DNA from: DASPKW01 sp038244055
Lineage (GTDB): Bacteria; Planctomycetota; Phycisphaerae; Tepidisphaerales; Tepidisphaeraceae
Length of the DNA stretch: 6,160 nt
Reading direction: 5' to 3'
Assembly (NCBI GenBank): GCA_038244055.1
Contig: JBBRTW010000439.1
Span: forward strand, 1-6,160
The stretch's first letter is position 1; each line of letters opens with the position of its first letter. Under the pieces are notes generated by a model. The model saw only the letters and a program-made list of their open reading frames with translations. It was not told the origin of the DNA and did not search any database. Of the stretch, positions 5,018 to 6,160 are shown piece by piece. The position numbers were made by a program, and so were the translations under genes.

Positions 5018-5555
5018 AAAATCGTAGCAGTATCTGGCAGACGATATTGGCGTAAACGGCGGCCATCAAGTCGTCCATCAAAATGCCCCAGCCATCGGGC
5101 AGGTTTTCGAGCTGCTTTGCGGGCGGGGGTTTGAGGACGTCGAAAACTCGGAAGGCGGCGAACATGGCCAGCAGGACCCATATCCAGCGCCACCCAGCGT
5201 ATATCGGCAGAAACAGGCCGGTCAGACAGATGCCGGCGAATTCATCGATGACGCAGGGGCCGGGGTCTTCGCGGTTGAAATACTGGAAGGTCCATTTCCC
5301 GAGGGCCACGCAAAACGCGCTGGAAATCAGCAGCCCGGCCAGCAGGAGGCCGTTCCATTCGAGCCAGGACATGGGGCGGCCGAGCGCTTTTTCAAAAGCC
5401 CAATAAATCAGCGCGAGGAGGAGGATGGTGGCGAGGCTGCCGGCCGTGCCGGGGGCCACTGGGGAGAGCCCCGATCCGCCAACGGTCACAATCCACTTGC
5501 GCCATCCGCCGCGCGCGGGGGCTGGGGGGGGCGGGAGCGGAGTCGGGGAGGTCAA
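5013..5555 (-). CDS. pgpA: Phosphatidylglycerophosphatase A
   Basis: This inner-membrane phosphatase converts phosphatidylglycerophosphate to phosphatidylglycerol, the step after PgsA. The PgpA family pattern is clear: GGSGLSPVAPGTAGSL at 26-41, DPGPCVIDE at 97-105, FRVFDVLKPPPA at 135-146 and LPDGWGILMDD at 152-162; the acidic residues of the second and fourth motifs are the expected metal/catalytic ones. At 180 residues it is of normal size, with hydrophobic helices between the motifs. The TTG start at 5553-5555 overlaps the pgsA stop by four bases (TTGA) and has AAGGGG about 7 nt upstream, which favours it although it gives a Pro-rich leader (residues 4-14). An internal GTG at residue 23 is too close to the first motif to be preferred. 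The TAG stop (5013-5015) lies at the edge of a repeat arm. Confidence 0.93.
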   Translation of the reverse strand: MTSPTPLPPPPAPARGGWRKWIVTVGGSGLSPVAPGTAGSLATILLLALIYWAFEKALGRPMSWLEWNGLLLAGLLISSAFCVALGKWTFQYFNREDPGPCVIDEFAGICLTGLFLPIYAGWRWIWVLLAMFAAFRVFDVLKPPPAKQLENLPDGWGILMDDLMAAVYANIVCQILLRFF

Positions 5556-6160
5556 GCGGCGGCCCCTTTGCTGGGTGCGGGCTTTTCGGCGGCGGTAGCT
5601 GCGCCGGTTGCAGGGCCGGCGGGCGCGGCGGGGGAGGCCGGCGATACATCGGCCTCGCGGAGCATTTTCATGGCCCGCTGGAGGTAGAGCAGGCCGGAAA
5701 AGACGGTGACGATGACGGTCGTCCAGATGCAGAAATTGCGGAACCCCGTGGCGTAATCGAGATAGCCGGCCGACTTGAGCGAGGCGTAGTAGTTCACATA
5801 GACCAGGATGACGAGGATGGTCACCGACTGCACGACCATCTTGAATTTGCCGACGAACATCGCCCCAAAATTCTTGCCCGATTTTTCGCTCATGCCCCGG
5901 AAGGTGGTGACGAGCAATTCGCGGGCGAGAAGCAGCACCACGACCCCGGGCGCGACGCCGGTGATCGTATCGACGCGAAGCAGCGCGCCTTTTTCGATGG
6001 CATGCTGGATGACGAAATTCTTGCCGGCAAAGAAGGCGAAGGAGCCGAGGACGAGGATTTTATCGACGAAGGGGTCGACGATCCGGCCGAACTGCCCTTC
6101 GACATGCCACTTTCGGGCCAGATACCCATCGAGGAAATCGGTGATGAGGGCGACGAGGTA
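5552..6160 (-). CDS. pgsA: CDP-diacylglycerol--glycerol-3-phosphate 3-phosphatidyltransferase, 5' end outside window
   Basis: This membrane enzyme makes phosphatidylglycerophosphate from CDP-diacylglycerol and glycerol 3-phosphate, the committed step to phosphatidylglycerol. The window holds the last 202 residues. The CDP-alcohol phosphatidyltransferase signature D-x2-D-G-x2-A-R-x8-G-x3-D-x3-D is complete at visible residues 8-33 (D8, D11, G12, A15, R16, G25, D29, D33; bases 6062-6139). Further on come the PgsA-like ARELLVTTFRG and GKFKMVVQS stretches and several hydrophobic helices. About 40 N-terminal residues should lie beyond the right edge. The last 33 residues or so (5552-5653) form an Ala/Pro-rich tail not usual in the family. 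The stop overlaps the pgpA start, so the two are very likely translationally coupled. PgsA is favoured over other members of the superfamily by this neighbour and the REL..T.R motif. Confidence 0.9.
   Translation of the reverse strand, partial: YLVALITDFLDGYLARKWHVEGQFGRIVDPFVDKILVLGSFAFFAGKNFVIQHAIEKGALLRVDTITGVAPGVVVLLLARELLVTTFRGMSEKSGKNFGAMFVGKFKMVVQSVTILVILVYVNYYASLKSAGYLDYATGFRNFCIWTTVIVTVFSGLLYLQRAMKMLREADVSPASPAAPAGPATGAATAAEKPAPSKGAAA

Noticed and set aside
4916..5134. 72-codon plus-strand ORF through the inverted repeat
   Set aside because: It is mostly repeat DNA and the antisense of the pgpA 3' end. The translation has no recognisable domain.

Overview
The window looks like a chromosomal piece of a planctomycete, possibly Phycisphaerae-like. 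The evidence is an exported protein with an N-terminal LExR-x-LL(S) motif (ESLETRQMLS), two small membrane proteins ending in the CGYDLRASPxxCPECG zinc ribbon common in that phylum, mostly GC-rich coding DNA, and several clusters of short tandem repeats. The taxonomy is inferred from these signatures.

Layout. (1) Bases 1-350, minus strand: the start of a response-regulator receiver gene. After about 68 recognisable residues it runs into a mosaic of 7-bp tandem repeats (1-141) and leaves the window. (2) 351-772: a non-coding divergent region with a small perfect hairpin. (3) 773-3587, plus strand, probably one transcription unit: a secreted protein with three exact-length 98-residue FnIII-like repeats and a PKD domain, then two short membrane proteins with two predicted TM helices and C-terminal zinc ribbons (gaps of 7 and 18 nt). 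(4) 3588-3867: a convergent intergenic region with a Rho-independent terminator, a doubtful 25-codon ORF and a short heptamer repeat. (5) 3868-6160, minus strand: pgsA (5' end outside the window), pgpA (4-nt TTGA overlap with pgsA), a repeat-filled gap with inverted 10-bp repeat arrays, then uppP.

Functionally the minus-strand block is envelope lipid metabolism. PgsA makes phosphatidylglycerophosphate, PgpA dephosphorylates it to phosphatidylglycerol, and UppP recycles undecaprenyl pyrophosphate for peptidoglycan and other surface polymers. The plus-strand block has no assignable pathway. It pairs a presumed surface or exported adhesion-type protein with two uncharacterised membrane proteins.

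I see no defence system, transposase, CRISPR array, tRNA or rRNA. The most unusual material is the repeat DNA. The heptamer mosaic enters a receiver-domain gene in an orientation with no stop codon in any of its three frames. An inverted decamer array supplies the pgpA stop codon. The GC-rich zinc-ribbon tail is nearly duplicated on two otherwise dissimilar gene bodies.
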